Position numbers and translations under genes: made by a program. Shown piece by piece: positions 1-17,054 of a stretch of DNA of 64,000 bases (positions are counted from its first letter, which is position 1; each line of letters opens with the position of its first letter). Origin of the DNA: Pampus argenteus (Eukaryota; Chordata; Actinopteri; Scombriformes; Stromateidae); assembly GCA_036937835.1 (NCBI GenBank), contig CM072864.1:2825001-2889000 (forward strand), given 5' to 3'. Under the pieces are notes generated by a model, which was given only the letters and a program-made list of their open reading frames with translations, searched no databases and was not told the origin of the DNA.

Positions 1-985
1 CAAAGCAAGCCGCCAAAAGCACCTTAAACGCTGAAGGGAGTCCCAGACATTTCACATGCTGGGGACAGTCTGTGGATGAGGCCTGGGCTCAACTGTCCCC
101 CGGGTGGATTTCTGTCTGCATCTGGCAGCGTAGCTCAGAGAGAGACAGTTCAGCCAGAGAGGACGCAGCTCAATATTGAGGCTACACAGCCCTAAACATG
201 ACACAGTATTAGTGATGAGAACATGCTGCATATCCAGCTGAATTGCTGCTACAGGGAATGTTGCATATCAAATCACCATTTGACGGGAGGGATGGTTTTA
301 CTGACAGATGCTCAGATGTTTCCTGCTGTCCTTTCCCAGGATTCTTCACTTGTTTCCACTGCGGTTTCGGCTGCAGTGGTTATTTTGCCTTCATCCCGGT
401 ACGTTTTCAGTTAAACGTCTTTAGGTTCTCGACACGGTGCAGGGAAAACAAACAGGTACGAATGAGAAAAAAATCATCACGGGGTAGGAAACCAAACTCG
501 TCCTCTGCTTGTCTGCATTAGTAAACATCCTCCAGTCCTCTGTAGCTCATGTACAGCCATCACACATTATTATATACACAGCGTATTACCTCCTAATGGC
601 TCTATTAAATTGTTACACAGGTCCAATTTAGTGTAAAAATGTACATCATCATTCAGTCCACATCAGTGTCTTGGCTGACAGTGTTTATTTGTGCTTGAAT
701 GTATCATTTCATGGACAGGATTGGCTGCTATAGTGGTTGAAAACCGTCTCATATAGAATCTCTTTAAAGCCTGTGTGACTTTCATGCTGATACGTCAACT
801 CAGCTGACTCATGGGAGTGACTCATGAGGGTGTGCATGGTGTAATATGAGTGCAGCAGTATGCAGCGTTTAGGGAGAATATGATGTATAACTTATATCAC
901 CGAGCTCACCCATCATTTAAATTTTAATAACACAACTGTGCATCACTGTATAACTGTATAACATTATATTATATCTAGTGTTTTA

Positions 986-1056
986 CTTACCTGCTTGTTC
1001 TCGAGATCATGAGTTTACTCGTTAGATGTTAAAATCTTCCAGAACAAGCAGGTAAG
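986..1056. repeat. Perfect 16-bp inverted repeat with a 39-bp loop
   Basis: The left arm (986-1001, CTTACCTGCTTGTTCT) is the exact reverse complement of the right arm (1041-1056, AGAACAAGCAGGTAAG). Each arm reads AGAACAAGCAG/GTAAG on one strand, which resembles a strong 5' splice donor. The reading frame before the plus-strand donor is closed by a stop in the phase VSTM2L would need, so it is not VSTM2L exon 1. Confidence 0.9.
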
Positions 1057-1371
1057 CGAACCGTGAGCTGTTGTTGTTGTTGTTGTTGAATCTGTTGCAG
1101 CCTGCTCATGAAAACACCTGATATACTGTAATCACCTCTGATATAGACAATAGGTTTTCCTTTATATGGACAATTTAATTGACACATTTTCTCTATGCTT
1201 TCTGAGTCTGTGATACTTATTCATGTTTGCACAGGTGTTAGTTTCCAGTAAAGTCCCAAAATGACCTGCGTCAAACTGTCGATGAGGCCCGCCATGACTG
1301 GATTTCATGCTTTGATGCACGCGTCATTAGACATTTAGCTCTGATCTAAACAGTTCATTTGAAAATGTCAT

Positions 1372-1390
1372 TCTCTCTCTCTCTCTCTCT
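1372..1390. repeat. (CT)n microsatellite
   Basis: A short pure CT dinucleotide run in non-coding sequence. Confidence 0.85.
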
Positions 1391-1976
1391 AAATGAAATG
1401 TTATTGTGCTTGTAACAGTGAGCCCTTGATAAGCTCTGATGTGTCCTGAACTGCGCGATATGTCGAGCTCATTAGCTCAGCTAAATTGTAGCTTTCAGAA
1501 AGACAAACGTTGCCGTGCCGCAAATCAAATCTCCTACAAATGAAGCTCAGCTTCGCCGCTGCAACTAGATTACAATTGAGGAGTTGTATTCCCAACGTCG
1601 GCTCTGATTAGCGCCGCGAAAAGACGCCGCTGGTTCTGTTTTTAGAGAGTTGTTCCTGTCTGACAGCTCGGCGTCTCAGAGGAGGCTTGATGTGTTGTGT
1701 CCCTATTAGATGTGACACTTTTTTCACCTGTTATTCTTTTTTTAATCCGGTGTGTCAAAGTCATGCCCTCTCTTTGTTTTTCTCTTTTTTTGTGTGTGTC
1801 TATATCACACTTTTTTTTCTCCTTCCCTTTTCTCTCATTCTACACGTGTTAATGTGGTGGAAGTATCATGTGACAGCCGGCGAGGGGATGAAACGATCCA
1901 GGACGCTCCTCTCCTCTATCACAGGAAAGGAGTGTTTTTCACCTCTGATTATTCGAATGAGGTTTAGTTTTAGAAA

Positions 1977-2092
1977 CTCGGCTCCTCGGCTCCTCGTGCT
2001 GCCTCTCGGCTCCTCGGCTCCTCGTGCTCCTCGGCTCCTCGTGCTCCTCGTGCTCCTCGTGCTCCTCGGCTCCTCGGCTCCTCGTGCTGCTG
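1977..2092. repeat. GC-rich minisatellite of CTCCTCGG / CTCCTCGTG units
   Basis: About 115 bp of alternating 8-bp (GGCTCCTC) and 9-bp (GTGCTCCTC) units, each with a CpG. It stands out as a GC-rich, CpG-dense block in AT-rich surroundings. It keeps a frame open on both strands, giving repetitive peptides that are not believable as genes. Confidence 0.9.
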
Positions 2093-3706
2093 TCTGCAGT
2101 CCTGAGGTGCTTTTTAGTTTTATGTTTTTCTTTAATATAATGAGCTGTACTGAACTCAGACTGCACAGTTATTTGAAACTGATTGTGTTGAGCAAAACAC
2201 ATTATTTAATATTTATATTGAATCATATCTCTGTCGTATCACAGTTCAGGATGTTGTGTTAATTCAGTGGCCCTCACCCAACCAAACAGGACGCTGCGTT
2301 GGATTCAGGGTCAGGGTTAGTATCAAGGTAAACATATATCACATATATGATATTATTATAATTATACTTTACATTACATCACCTAAATCCTTATGAAGAA
2401 TGAGAGAAACCTTTGAAAACTGTCCACAGTTGTCCTGATCTTGAGCTTATAAACAACCATTTGAATTTTCTGAATCTCAATATGAGGATAAAGTGTTGCA
2501 TATTTACTTTTTTTTATTTTTTTATAATTAATTCTTAAAGAGTAAAACTCTTGAATCAAAAGTGCTCGCTCGCCTCGTGGCTATAATTTTTTTTATTTTT
2601 TTATTTTTCTTTCAAATGTCATTTCAAAAATACGAAAATGTCATTTTCTTGATTATTCGTCTCTAAAACGTGGAGAAAGAGAACAAAGACAAGACAGACG
2701 TGACATTTAGCAAAAAGGCAGATTTGAAGCCAGTTTATAATGTGCACATGGACTGTATGAGTCCACATTAGTTTCAGCTTCTGTAAGTTAAAGATATCTA
2801 AATATAGTCTGGTGGATGAATATCTGCAAACCAGATGAAACGCGCTGTTTCATATGTAAAACAGCTTATTTCAATGTTTTTTTCTTCTCTGTCAAAACGT
2901 CACCTGACATTAAAATATTTGAAATAAGCGAAGCTGCGATGTATGTAAACTGATCTCGCTGCTATCAGGTGTTTGTTGTAGCAAACCTAAGATAAGTCTG
3001 AACTGTGTCTCCAACCTTTTATCTCGTGGTTGACAGCTTCAGACTGCAGTTATATAACTCCACCGTGCATGTCATCAATAATAATAACAATAATAACAAA
3101 GCGCTTTGCATATCTGAAGCCGGTTGCAGCCGTGATTTAACCAACAATCAAGGTTTGATTAATTACTGCCAACATTGTCGGTTATGACTGACCTGATTGA
3201 TCGCTGTTGCAAAGCAAAAGTTTCTGCTGAGTCAAACAGTTTGTGTTCACTTTGTTGTCAGAGTTAACACCTCTTGACCTCTTGAACTCTAAATATCAGC
3301 AGAGATAGTTTGCATGCTTTTACTTTGAAGCATCACTGATGCTGTTTTTTTTGTTGTTGTTTTTTTTACTGATAAATAGAGTAAAAATAAAGTCACCGGG
3401 ACTTTCCAGTGACACATGCATTCAGCCATCAACACGTGTGATATCTTCCAGAGGTGTGTCATGTCCTTTATATCACCATCTCCTGCAGCGCCTCGCCTCC
3501 CACCTCCACCCTGTAGCCTTTAAAGTTTCCCTGGATGCTCACCGTGTCTCTCTGTTTGATTACATTCATTCTGTGATGAAGCTAAGCGGCGGTCTGTCCT
3601 GTAATCTCTGTCATTCATCAACGTCAGCCTTAATAGAGGCAGAGAAGGAGAGAAGTGTAAGAAAGCCCTGTTAGTAAACCTCCTGTGACTGCCTATACAT
3701 CTGCCG

Positions 3707-3733
3707 GTGTGTGTGTGTGTGTGTGTGTGTGTG
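3707..3733. repeat. (GT)n microsatellite
   Basis: A pure GT run of about 13 units in non-coding sequence. Confidence 0.9.
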
Positions 3734-4635
3734 CAGATCAAACCTCCTCTGACTATATGTTTCCTCTCAAAAAGCCAATTTTGTGTTATGTGTACCTCAT
3801 CCTCTGTGTAGAGAAGGTGTGTGTCTGCGCTTGTGTGCATGCATCGAGCCAGTTCACTCGTTTATCCGTGCTGTCAGCTCGCCCCATGAGAGCATCCCTC
3901 GCACAACAGCAACCCGCAGGGAGGAGGAGGGCGGGGAAGAGCGAGAGAAAGCCGGAAAAGAGCAGGAGGAGGAGGAGAAGGCTCGGTTCCAGCTGTCCTG
4001 TCTACCAACAAGCCCCCTCTGTGCCACCCTCCCCTTTGTCTTGTTGCTGCCTGTACGCCTCCAGCATTGGATACAAAGGCTTTCTCAGCTCTGGCTTTTA
4101 ATAGTGTGGAGATAATGGGAGAGACTCTGTGGAAACACGCTGCTCGCTGTGCTTTGAGTCAAACCAAACACCATCAATCACTCTCAAAGAAAGATGTAAA
4201 GTCCACCTGTAACATGACATCCAGCTCATCGCATTCCCTTATCCACAAATATCCTCTCTGCAGCGGGAGCCCGATACGGAGATTCAAGCTGTACCGCTGT
4301 TTATGACAATCTTTGTTTATTTATTTATTTATTTTTACATTTGCAGCTCTATCATGTAGGACACGCCATGAAAGAAGCTTCAACAAAACGGTTTCCTGCA
4401 GCCTTTGTTGGTAGAATCACAATCATGGTCTTTCCCATATTATACTACAACAAATGTAAGATGCATGAAGACATACAGAAAACTGCAAACACAAGGTTAT
4501 AAAATGCTGGAATAAATATATAAATACTGTAATATACCAACAGGAAATATTTACATCAAATAACATAATAATAATAATACAGTATTTGCATGTTAAAAGG
4601 TGCTATATATCCTTTTTAAATACAGTAGAGTACAG

Positions 4636-4690
4636 TTCTTCTTCTTCTTCTTCTTCTTCTTCTTCTTCTTCTTCTTCTTCTTCTTCTTCT
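4636..4690. repeat. (TTC)n microsatellite
   Basis: About 18 uninterrupted TTC triplets, a 55-bp pure pyrimidine tract. The open frame across it is an artefact of the repeat. Confidence 0.95.
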
Positions 4691-5843
4691 GGTATTTCTT
4701 TGGATCAGTAGCCCCTGTGGCAGGTAGTCATGCTTCAGTCTCCTTGAAAACATTCATGCAGTTTGGTACTAAAAGTTCGGCTTCAGATTTAATTTCCTGC
4801 TGACAATTAATTAGCAGATTATTAAGGATTTACAGATTTGTAAGATAAAGCTTTGCCACATATTTGATCAGTAATTCTATCACTTTTTAAATCTGTCCGT
4901 GTTCATAAAGGAGGATTTTATTTGTTCCTTACTTGCTTCTCTTCCGCCAGTGTCCCTCCTACATACCTGTCAGGTGAGGACATTAAAGGCCGTTACCGCT
5001 GTGGACTGTAGCTAGCGGTTGTGGTTTTTCAAGGTGACTTGAATTCTATTTATTTATTTATTTATTTTCTGGATTCGACCTCTTTGCCTCCAGAAATCCA
5101 GCAGATATCAGCAAAAATCCTGTTTTTAAGTCCAAACAATCCCTCAAAAGAAAAAGGAAAATCTGCACGTTTCAAGTATTATTTATATAAAGATGCTGAC
5201 TGCACAGAAAAATGTTTCATTTGTTTTAAGAATAAAGTTACTATTTGTTTACAGCTCTTGTTCAGGCGGACTGCTTCTGTGACTTATGGAAAAGACATCA
5301 TATATAGACATTTAAAAAAGTTGTGCTAATTCAGCCTTTTTTTTAGGTCTCTTTAAATCATCCTTCCTACGCCCAACGTGCCCCGCTTCTGTTCTGAGTC
5401 AGACCCAGCAGGGAAATCTTTACCTTTAGCTGGTTTTTAGCCTGTGCAGCTGTCTATTCCTATCTATCTGCCTGTGCCAGTGCTGGAGAGGATACTCCAG
5501 GGTGCATTAGAGAGGGTAGGGAGATTAGATGCTGAGTGCTGATATCTCCTGTCTCTCTCCCGCTATGTCTCCTCTCTGCCGCCGCTGCCTGGCCCAGGAG
5601 AATAGGCTCAGTTTTTAAAGAGGCAGAGGAAGAAAGATACTCCCTGTTGTGATTTCTGCAGGCCTGGTTCCTTTCATTGTGACTCTTCTTCTCTGCAACT
5701 AGTCATCTGATGGATGGAAGCACTGCTGCAGAAAATAAGAGGCTCGCTGCAATAGAACCAAAAGAAAACTTTCCTGAATAAAAAGCAAACAACGGGTTGT
5801 TAGAAACTTACCGGGTATCTTTGTTGTATTCTTGCATCTCTGT

Positions 5844-5862
5844 TGTGTGTGTGTGTGTGTGT
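5844..5862. repeat. (GT)n microsatellite
   Basis: A short GT dinucleotide run. Confidence 0.85.
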
Positions 5863-6227
5863 ATTGGGAGCTGCTATAGATTCACCTTGGAGATGGCTTT
5901 ATTGATCGCTCTGTCTCTCAGGGTGAGCAACAAGCCTTCAAATTCATTGACTGAGTGTTTGGCGAGGTGTTTTAATTGCTATGTGCTAGTGCACTGCAAC
6001 GGTGGAAACAGGGAAATTGAGTCATTGGGGAGACACAGAAGCAGTGTGTATTGCTCAGATGCAGAAGGAGAAATACTGCAGCCCCCGTAGCAACAGAGAG
6101 GCTTCAAACGACTCCACATGCAGGCATATATGTACACACGCAGCTGTGTGCAGTGCATTAGTATCTAAATATGTACATGTGTTCGATGTAAGTGATGTGC
6201 TGTATCTAATACGTCACTAGGCTGCAA

Positions 6228-6265
6228 ATATTTGGTTTATGAACAAATACCTGCAAAACTATACA
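6228..6265 (+). repeat. Fragment of a dispersed fish repeat (same family as 53515-53880)
   Basis: The segment around TTTATGAACAAATACCTGCA matches, from memory, part of a very abundant percomorph interspersed repeat. In that repeat it follows a 'tttggtttatgaccaaatac' type stretch. A longer copy of the same family lies at 53515-53880 and a reverse-strand piece at 24000-24150. The family name is not assigned here. Confidence 0.5.
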
Positions 6266-7217
6266 TGGTAGCTTTAGTATTCATTATTAAGGAAGAAGCT
6301 CAGTATGCAAGTAGCGTGTGTTTTACAAGCCCTCATGAACACCGTAGAACGGCTCATAAACACGGTGGCATTTACACACGGCTGTTTAAAGCTTCATACA
6401 TCCATCAATGCTTTATGGCTAGTTAGCTCAGCTCCTGCTGCACTGACCACACACACCCTGCAGGGCTTTTTCATTGAGGCTTGTAAAAATCATTACATCC
6501 CTCAGTGTGATGTGTGCATGTCCTTTTCAATAACTCGACGAAGCCTAAATACTTTGGTTGCATGTCGGGAATACCGACACATTATATAGTGTTGTTTATA
6601 TTTACAGAGAAAGTTGCCTTGATCTTTTCAAATTTGTCACTAAAATTGTTGAGATTACTCCATCTTCACCACATGGAAAACCATTTAAATCCTGACACAT
6701 AACAGGACGGGTTGGATCAGAGGTTAGAGAGGCTATGAAGCCACCGTCAGAGTGAAAAAGCCTCGGAGGTGTCTGTTTTCCCTCAATTCCCCCGACCCAC
6801 AAACATATTTTACATTTATTATGCGGTGGAAACACATTATTTCATTGGTGTTGTTTGGACTTCTGATGAAATGCATGAAGGATTGTAGACTTATGAATAG
6901 GCAATAGGCGTAGCAAACTCCAACTGCGCCGTTCTACAGTTAATTCATTTGTGGTTTCTCATTAGCGAATCTTCACAAAAACAAACGTGGTCCAAAGAGA
7001 CGAAAACAAAACAACAATCTGACGGTTTCTTCTCGCTCGGGCTGGTTCGTCTTCGGGTTCGCTCGCGTTTAAGGCTTCCGGCACGGCAGCTGTTTACCAC
7101 TGAACTGTGTATAGGCTCGTTATCAGGCCGTGGAGCTTGTTATGAGGCCATGTGAGAGACTCCTTAGTCGCTAATTATTTCTGAGAAGCTGCCTGGAAAG
7201 TCTGGATTGACATGAGT

Positions 7218-7270
7218 GGAGAGACACAGAGAGAGACATAGAGAGACATAGAGTACAGTAGAGAGAGATG
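7218..7270. repeat. Imperfect GAGAGACATA tandem repeat
   Basis: Tandem GAGAGACATA-like decamers plus GA-rich sequence, about 50 bp, purine-rich on the plus strand. Confidence 0.8.
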
Positions 7271-8546
7271 GCTGTGATGTTGGAGATATAGGGGTCAAAA
7301 AAAAAAAACAAATCTTACAGTTGCTCCTTAACAGAAGGATTGATAACAGTTAATTAAATGATAAAAGTGATCATTTGTTTGCCTTTAACGAACTGATATC
7401 CAGGTTGATTTGTGGTTTCACCAGCACAGACTCACACACGACAGTCGCCGTAGAAAAGAGTAAAGTTTCAGTTCATTTACTCACTGTATGTTCGGACAGA
7501 CAGGCAGAATAATGTATTAATAATTTTACCACTTCTACATTACACATCGATATCCGATCAATTTTTTAAAAACTATTAAAACATTGATTAGTGCGGCTTT
7601 GAATTTCTTTTTGATGTCGCCCATATCTGTGTTGCTGAGATGCATTAAAAATCCACAAAACTGACTGAAAGAGAGAAATATCATTAATGATCTTAGCTTT
7701 GAGTCCTACTCAGTTATTGATTATATCTAGTAGAGTCTGTATAAATCACACACCTTCGCCACACAGTCTCACCTCGTACATCCTCGAACCGTTTCCTTCT
7801 GTTCTGAGTAGAAGTAAAGTACGTAAACGCAGTATATCAACGAGCTTTAATGTTCTTTATGTGCATCTCACAGCTCCCAGTGAAAGAAAGGAGACATTTT
7901 ACAGCTACCTCACAGGCTGCATGTGTGTTTATGCATAGCACAGAGGACAGAAATAGCACCGGGAGCATTAGGCCAGACGACTGATGTGGTCCTACAGAGC
8001 TAAACGAGGCCCTATTAGGATAGAGAAGAAAAACTGGTGTCTGATGTACAGTATTTACATCCGGCTGATCTGCTGTATATCCTAAAATTAATGTAAAACA
8101 GGTTCAGGTGATATTAATATGATCAGCCGATGACCTTATTGGATTATTCATTGTTATTCAGACAATGATGTAACTCTTAGACACGTTCACCTCCAACTGC
8201 TCTGTACTACAAAGGCATCGTTGTTATTCTGGACTCTCTGCACCGCTGTGTGTTTTCGGAGGACGTAATCGTCGAGTGATGATGTGGTAATAATTTGTCG
8301 TGCAGGGGTGGCACCTCTGTTGAATTACAGAAAGAAAAAAAAATAAAGAAAAAAAAACACGACTTGTCCTTGGTGTTCTGGCTCAGGAAGCCGTGTTCTC
8401 CTTTTAACCTTTTTTACTTGATTAAGAGGGAAAACAGTGTTTGACCTGCGCTGTGGGGAGGAAGGCCGGCAGCTGGGATTTGGGTCCAAACAGCAGGAAA
8501 CTGAGCTCAAGTGGAGGAGCTGGCAAAGCCAAGGGTGGCGAAGGTC

Positions 8547-8572
8547 CACACACACACACACACACACACACA
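8547..8572. repeat. (CA)n microsatellite
   Basis: A pure CA run of about 13 units. Confidence 0.9.
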
Positions 8573-8785
8573 TCCGGATCTGTGCATGTACGTGTGTCCT
8601 TGTTATTGTCATTAGTTGAAGCCTTTATGTAAAACGTCTTTGGTGACAGAATGACTTCAGCTGTACGAAGAGTTCAAGCATCTTCTGTCTGCTGGATGCA
8701 TAAATAAACAATTGTTTGTACTTAAGACATAAAAACTTAAAAATAAATAATAAGGTGATAGTATGTCGCAGCTCAGAGTTTGTCT

Positions 8786-8797
8786 GCCCTCTAGTGG
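8786..8797 (-). promoter_or_regulatory. CTCF-core match (candidate)
   Basis: GCCCTCTAGTGG fits the reverse complement of the vertebrate CTCF core CCASYAGRKGGC at every position. The flank (TGCCCTCTAGTGGCCA, followed by an AATTAATGCAGCTTTA-like stretch) also looks like the end of an old fish transposon, so the motif may have been carried in by one. Binding is not shown by sequence alone. Confidence 0.4.
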
Positions 8798-8993
8798 CCA
8801 AACAATTAATTAATGCAGCTTTATGCTCATAAACACCAAAAACTACACGCACACACATAACGACATCAAGAGGAAAGTCTGAATAATCATAAATCTCACA
8901 CACACACTGCGTTATAAACACACTGAACACTGTTTACCTGCTGGTTGACTTCAAACAAGAAATTCCTGAAATGACATTAAATCTCAAGGAATA

Positions 8994-9014
8994 AATGAAT
9001 GAATGAATGAATGA
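8994..9014. repeat. (AATG)n microsatellite
   Basis: Five tandem AATG units. Confidence 0.85.
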
Positions 9015-9129
9015 TAAAACATCCTTTAAGTTCGTGGTTGCAGATTTGATTTTGTACTCAGGAGTCCTTGAAAAAGATTAAACTCCAGGGCTGCTGAGCC
9101 TGACCTTTGACCTCCCAGTGGAGAAAGGC

Positions 9130-9150
9130 ATATATATATATATATATATA
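9130..9150. repeat. (AT)n microsatellite
   Basis: About ten AT units. Confidence 0.9.
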
Positions 9151-10292
9151 CTGCACCAGCACATTATTTAATGTACCTGCAGTGTTTCCTTTTAGCCATT
9201 AGCAGACTTACAGTAGATGCAAACACATTAGTTTTTTTACTTGTTTGTGTGAAGCAGATTTACATTTATATAAGTTATCCATTAGGGAATATTACTGTTG
9301 TAATGAAAACACACGTCCATTTAGCAGGAGTGTAATTGAACAACACAGCCATACATTGCATTTTTTTTTGTTTCTCAGGAGGATGCGCATACATGAGCCT
9401 AATTACAATTATATTAGCTGGTGATTCATGCTGTACCGTAACCACTTCCTCCGCTGTTATGAAGCCATTTCAAGAAGCTGAAAAACCCCCCCGATGCACC
9501 ACCAGCCAACTCACACACTGAACAGCATTGACATTCAGAGGCTGATGCTGCTGGCTGCCCAATCATGATGGATTCAGATCGAGAGCAGAAAAGGCACAGA
9601 GGGGCTCAGCGCTGCCAGAGCCCTTATGTATTAAAAAAAAAAAAAACCTGAACGTCATGGTTGCTGAGAGGAGACTGTTGAGTGAGTCTGGATGATATGA
9701 GTCCCGAAGCAAAATGCATGACGGGTCTCTCAATATCCTTGTTAGGCAACTGTGAAATAACCAAAGTCGCCAAAGTTTTCTGTTTACACTCTGCAGGCTT
9801 GAGTTGACGGCGGCGGCGGTTCATCGTAGAAGATTTATAGGCATATATTGAGATTGAGGTTTTAATGATTCTTTACACGTTGGTCCTGATTAATGGAGCT
9901 TTAACATGATTAGTTATGACTGTGTTTCATAAGCCAGGTCCGGTCTATAGTGTATTGATTTATCAGTCTATTGCCACTCCCAGTCATTAAACTAAAACCT
10001 GTGTGAACTACATACAGTACATCACTGCTGACGGGTACGAAAACTAATGTGAAATTACACTGAAACTGTCTTTCTGGCGTTTTGGAGACAAGTAGCTCCC
10101 TCTTCATACTATATACCGTATGTATAGACGCTATCAGGTGGAGTGAGATACAAGTTTAGGACAGCTGGAGTAAGACTCCTGCTCCTCCTTTATCACAGCT
10201 GTAATTACCACAGTCCATTTCTCAAAGAAATAAATGATAGCAGGCGTCCCAGCAGCTTCCCCACCCACAGCTATCTGCTACCTCACACATTG

Positions 10293-10326
10293 TCTTCCTC
10301 CTCCTCCTCCTCCTCCTCCTCCTCTC
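10293..10326. repeat. (CCT)n microsatellite
   Basis: About eleven CCT triplets, a pyrimidine-only stretch. It gives a poly-serine open frame that is not a gene. Confidence 0.9.
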
Positions 10327-13204
10327 TCTGTCACACACTCACACAGTCTCATATTAATTCCTCCTTTTATTCTTGCGATATATTAGTCTCTCATAAGCAC
10401 ACAGAGCCTCGCTCTCATAAACACCCACCCGCTCATTAATTCAATCTTCAGTAATGATTCATTTTCTCGCTCATCGCACAAACACATACGGCCTGTTTTT
10501 CTCGATCTCGTGAACACTCGTTCTCTCACATTCATTTTCTCTTGTCCTTCTCCCCTTTCCTCGCATTGTAAATGGGTTGACACACACTATGACTTTGTAC
10601 CATACTGTAGCTTTCCAGCTCTGATTTGCAGCAATCGCCTGAGAGCTTTTCCGCTGTTTATCTTGGAGATAATGATAATGCTTCAGGGCGAGCAGATACA
10701 ACACATTGCAGCCTTTTATGACCTCAACAATGGCGGTTTGCAGATTAGAGATGACTATTACTAAGAGATACAGCATTAGATAGCCCCGCATTGAATCATT
10801 GTCACACCACAATGAGAGCAGCAGGAGATAATCATTAAATAAAGGAGTAATGTGTGAAATTTTCTCTCATTTCTTCCCATTTTTGCAGTGAATTATTAAA
10901 AGAAAAAGATGTTTTACTGCAAGATAGGCTGTAAATTGAATGATCTCCCCTATATTATAATGGACTGCAGATTACTATCATATATATATTCCTGTGGTCT
11001 CCAAATGTGTGAAGTATTATAGGCAAACATGGATTTTGCATTGTGAGCGTCACAGCTAAGGAAGAAAAGACAGATTATCATTGCTGAGAGCGACGTCAGA
11101 GGGGCTCTCTGTCTTTGAATATTATCTACAAGAGAAGGACCGTGGGCCTTGTTACAAGCTCCGGCTGTGTAATGTCAAATCAATACCTGCTGCTGCATTT
11201 CACAAATTAACAATACAAGCAGATTTGATCAATGTACAAGAGGGATGTATGACTTGAGGCTCGTACTGCGCTCATAATACAAGACAGAACCACAACTGAG
11301 GTTAATCCATGAACCCAGATGGAAATCAGCACTCAATTGGTTCAGATTTGACTCAAATCTATGAAAAGAGGAGCTTGTTAAAAATTAAGAAAGTTTATGA
11401 AGTAGTATTTGAAACCACGCCAACGTCACCTTTCAGAAAGAGATAACACAACCTTTCTCTTACAATACAAGCTGCTACAACCTTATTTTGGTCTAATATT
11501 AGCTGAAAGGAGTAAAGCTTTGATAAATATTGCTCAGACAGTTTGATCGTTTTATGCACTTTTCCCATGTGAGGAGCTTTTAACGGAGCTGTCAGCAGGA
11601 ACCTCGTCTGCAGAGGAAGACTGTGAGATGTGGTTTAACGAGTCAAGTTGAAATTAAGTTTTTATTTTTTAATAGGTATTTATTAAAAGTTACAAAGCTT
11701 CAAAATGTTTGTTAAAGTTTAATGTGGCTGTTACACTCGAGTCTGTGGTTTTGTGTGGATCTTCTTCTTCTTCTTCTTCTTGCTGCCATGTAGCAGAAAA
11801 CTTTTTTTTCAAATGTCATTTTCGAGTTGCTGAGGTTAGGGAAAACTTTGGATAACGGTAAGTGACACTGAGCCTTTCCAAGTCTGATTTCTATTCAACT
11901 GTCAGTCCACATGTGTCCCAGTTAAACGGTTGCATCCTCAGAATATCCTCCCTTAAAGAGAAAACTACTTAACGGGGAATTTAAGGGACTTGTCATCTTT
12001 AAAAGCTAAGATTAAAAAAAAAAGTTTAGAAACCTCAAACAACGAGTGAAGCGTAAATACCACAACTTTGCAAACTTTGGAGCGTCATCCCATCTGGATG
12101 GAAATGTTTCATCATAGGATAAAGCTCCCAAGCGGACCCAACCATGCCAGCGTTGTGTTTCTTTATGCTACTCATTTATGCGTGTTTTTCCTTTAATTTG
12201 TAATGTAATTGCCGTTTACCTGTGAAAGAATAATTAACAACATATCCACTGTTTCAACAAACAGTAGATTTCCTGCCCAGATTTTACTATTTATGGCTAT
12301 TTATTGAATTTATTATATTCCAACTTCATAAATGGCATTGAATATAATAGAGATTTATGGCTCCCTTTAAATGAAATCCTCAGACAAAGGTTATTAAATG
12401 TCCACTGGTGCATTATGAGGACTGCAGCAGGTCTGCTGGAGTTTGTTTAATGATGTTGTGCAGCCTGCTGGAGATGTTGAGAAATGAGATGGTGGAAATG
12501 TGGCTTTAAACGTATCCCGACTGCACCTGAACGTCACACCTGCAGAGAAGCTTTGTAAGAGGATGTTAGCGTGAATATTATAAAATAAAATAACGATGTA
12601 TCTTCACTGCTGATAGGTTTTATCAGTGTTGTGTCAAAGAAATCAATCACCTTGCAGATAGATTATAGCTCGTTGTGGCGTTATTTAAGAGGACAAAGGT
12701 GAACCGGGACACTGGATTTTAGATTATAACGTCATTTTCATTGATCAGGAAGACTTTTGTTTAATATTAATATTTTCTACCCAAAATCCTGTTTGGTCTT
12801 TGCAAATCCCACCAAATAAAAGTGAAACTGAAATATAGATCAACAGCACTTTCAAACGATATATTTAACAGTACTGATTGCTCCTGTAGTTCAAGACTTA
12901 TTTTTCATATCTTATTTATCAACATTGAAAAAAGGGACCTTGATGAGATGTTCAGCTGCTGATTTACTGTCTCCTTTAGAAACAGATTGAGACATTTCAT
13001 TCACCAACATTAAATTATGTTAAATAATGAAAATAATGAATATATGACGTGTCTGAGTCAGTCTTTAACCTATAGAGTTAAAATTTCAAAATAAGATCTA
13101 GATCTTAAAGTTTTGGATTATATACGACCTTTGTGGTCTCTTTGTGTCACATTCAACCTGCAGATCGAATGTCGTGCATGTTGCTTCAGCAGCACAACAG
13201 TTGA

Positions 13205-16817
<3,613 letters not shown>

Positions 16818-17054
16818 ATGTCGTCTTATTACACCTGAGGGATAGATTACACAAGGATTGCATAACATGACGGGTGTCACAGCATAAAAAGCTATTCTTC
16901 CCACACAGTGCAGGCCTGCACACAAATCCACAAACCGTAGAAATGTAGAGTCTGGCTTATTCAGAGCGCTGTGCTGTGAGTGTAGCTTTTTCTTGCTGTG
17001 CATGAGTCTGTGCTGGACTGATCACTGTCTGTAAAGCCTTCAGGACGGTCAGCA

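Noticed and set aside
1020..1051. VSTM2L exon 1 ending at the AAGCAG/GTAAGC donor
   Set aside because: In the required phase an in-frame stop lies a few codons upstream and there is no initiator with a signal peptide.
1687..2262. 191-codon plus-strand open frame
   Set aside because: It spans a minisatellite and T-rich sequence, has no domain, and the minus-strand frame over the same repeat is equally open.
4117..4306. Possible VSTM2L signal-peptide exon starting ATGGGAGAGACTC
   Set aside because: The peptide has no hydrophobic core and there is no phase-1 donor where one is needed.
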